The notes beneath the pieces are model-generated. The model had not been told where the DNA came from and did no database searches. It worked only from the letters and a program-made list of their open reading frames with translations. A stretch of 64,000 bases of DNA, taken from the NCBI RefSeq assembly GCF_016613535.2, contig NZ_CP071518.1, forward strand, positions 3,224,001-3,288,000, in the 5' to 3' direction. Below, piece after piece: positions 63,927-64,000 of the stretch (position 1 is its first letter; every line of letters starts with the position of its first letter). The position numbers and the translations under genes are program-made. The stretch is from Lysobacter solisilvae. Lineage in GTDB: Bacteria; Pseudomonadota; Gammaproteobacteria; Xanthomonadales; Xanthomonadaceae.

Positions 63927-64000
63927 ATGCCCGCGCCCCTGCCCGTGCTATACGCCCATCCCTTCTCGTCGTACTGCCAGAAGGTGCTCACTGCGCTCTA
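63927..64000 (+). CDS. Glutathione S-transferase, N-terminal fragment
   Basis: The first 24 codons, starting at ATG 63927, are MPAPLPVLYAHPFSSYCQKV followed by LTALY. They match the first strand and helix of the thioredoxin-like glutathione-binding domain, with the S-x-Y/F-C region in the position of the catalytic Ser/Cys. The right edge cuts the gene, so nothing more can be said. AAGGA lies before the ATG. Confidence 0.8.
   Translation, partial: MPAPLPVLYAHPFSSYCQKVLTAL

Overview
The window is a stretch of bacterial chromosome with very high GC content and dense coding. Its gene families point to the Lysobacter/Luteimonas side of the Xanthomonadaceae (Gammaproteobacteria). The best single clue is a secreted beta-lytic metalloendopeptidase (19347-20543), an enzyme known from Lysobacter and Achromobacter. 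A lipoprotein azurin, a subclass B3 metallo-beta-lactamase and several large exported M13, M14 and M20 peptidases fit the same picture. The assignment is inferred from protein families; no rRNA or other marker gene is present.

Layout. 1-13.2 kb: housekeeping and stress genes (YiaA/B membrane protein, VOC, DJ-1/PfpI and YCII proteins, a diheme cytochrome c, an RluF-like pseudouridine synthase broken by one base in a C run, a Gfo/Idh/MocA oxidoreductase, a DUF1615 lipoprotein, a TPR protein, YkgJ plus a small protein, an exported peroxiredoxin, YehS, an acetyltransferase and a threonine-synthase-like enzyme). 13.3-15.6 kb: a BlaI/BlaR1-type repressor and M56 sensor-protease pair behind a clear palindromic operator. 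15.6-22 kb: M20 peptidase, PAS-GGDEF protein, a 1-kb gene-poor stretch, beta-lytic protease and alpha/beta hydrolase. 22.1-25.0 kb: an unrecognised two-gene unit whose second protein carries HESRH, then a 14 x 21-bp palindromic repeat array, then a GH19 muralytic enzyme whose peptidoglycan-binding tail is out of frame. 25.1-29.5 kb: BON protein, RIO kinase, and an ECF-like sigma factor coupled to two proteins of unknown function. 30-40.9 kb: peptidases, a CPBP protease, OmpA-like protein, methyltransferase, B3 beta-lactamase and EF-hand protein.

41.1-48.6 kb is the most distinctive part: an R-body (reb) locus. Two close RebB paralogues, a third longer RebB-like protein and a basic helical protein are transcribed leftward. 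They lead toward a 1151-residue winged-helix/STAND-ATPase/TPR regulator coupled to a small protein of unknown function. A secreted guanyl-type ribonuclease and a 463-residue orphan protein lie beside it. R-bodies are coiled protein ribbons that extend and rupture membranes in Caedibacter.

49.3-64 kb: azurin, a glycerol-3-phosphate-dehydrogenase-like protein, KatG, a second M13 peptidase, a TPR lipoprotein-like protein, a three-gene cupredoxin-like/EAL/outer-membrane-protein operon, a PLP decarboxylase, and the start of a glutathione S-transferase at the right edge. No tRNA, rRNA, CRISPR array, transposase or intact prophage was seen.
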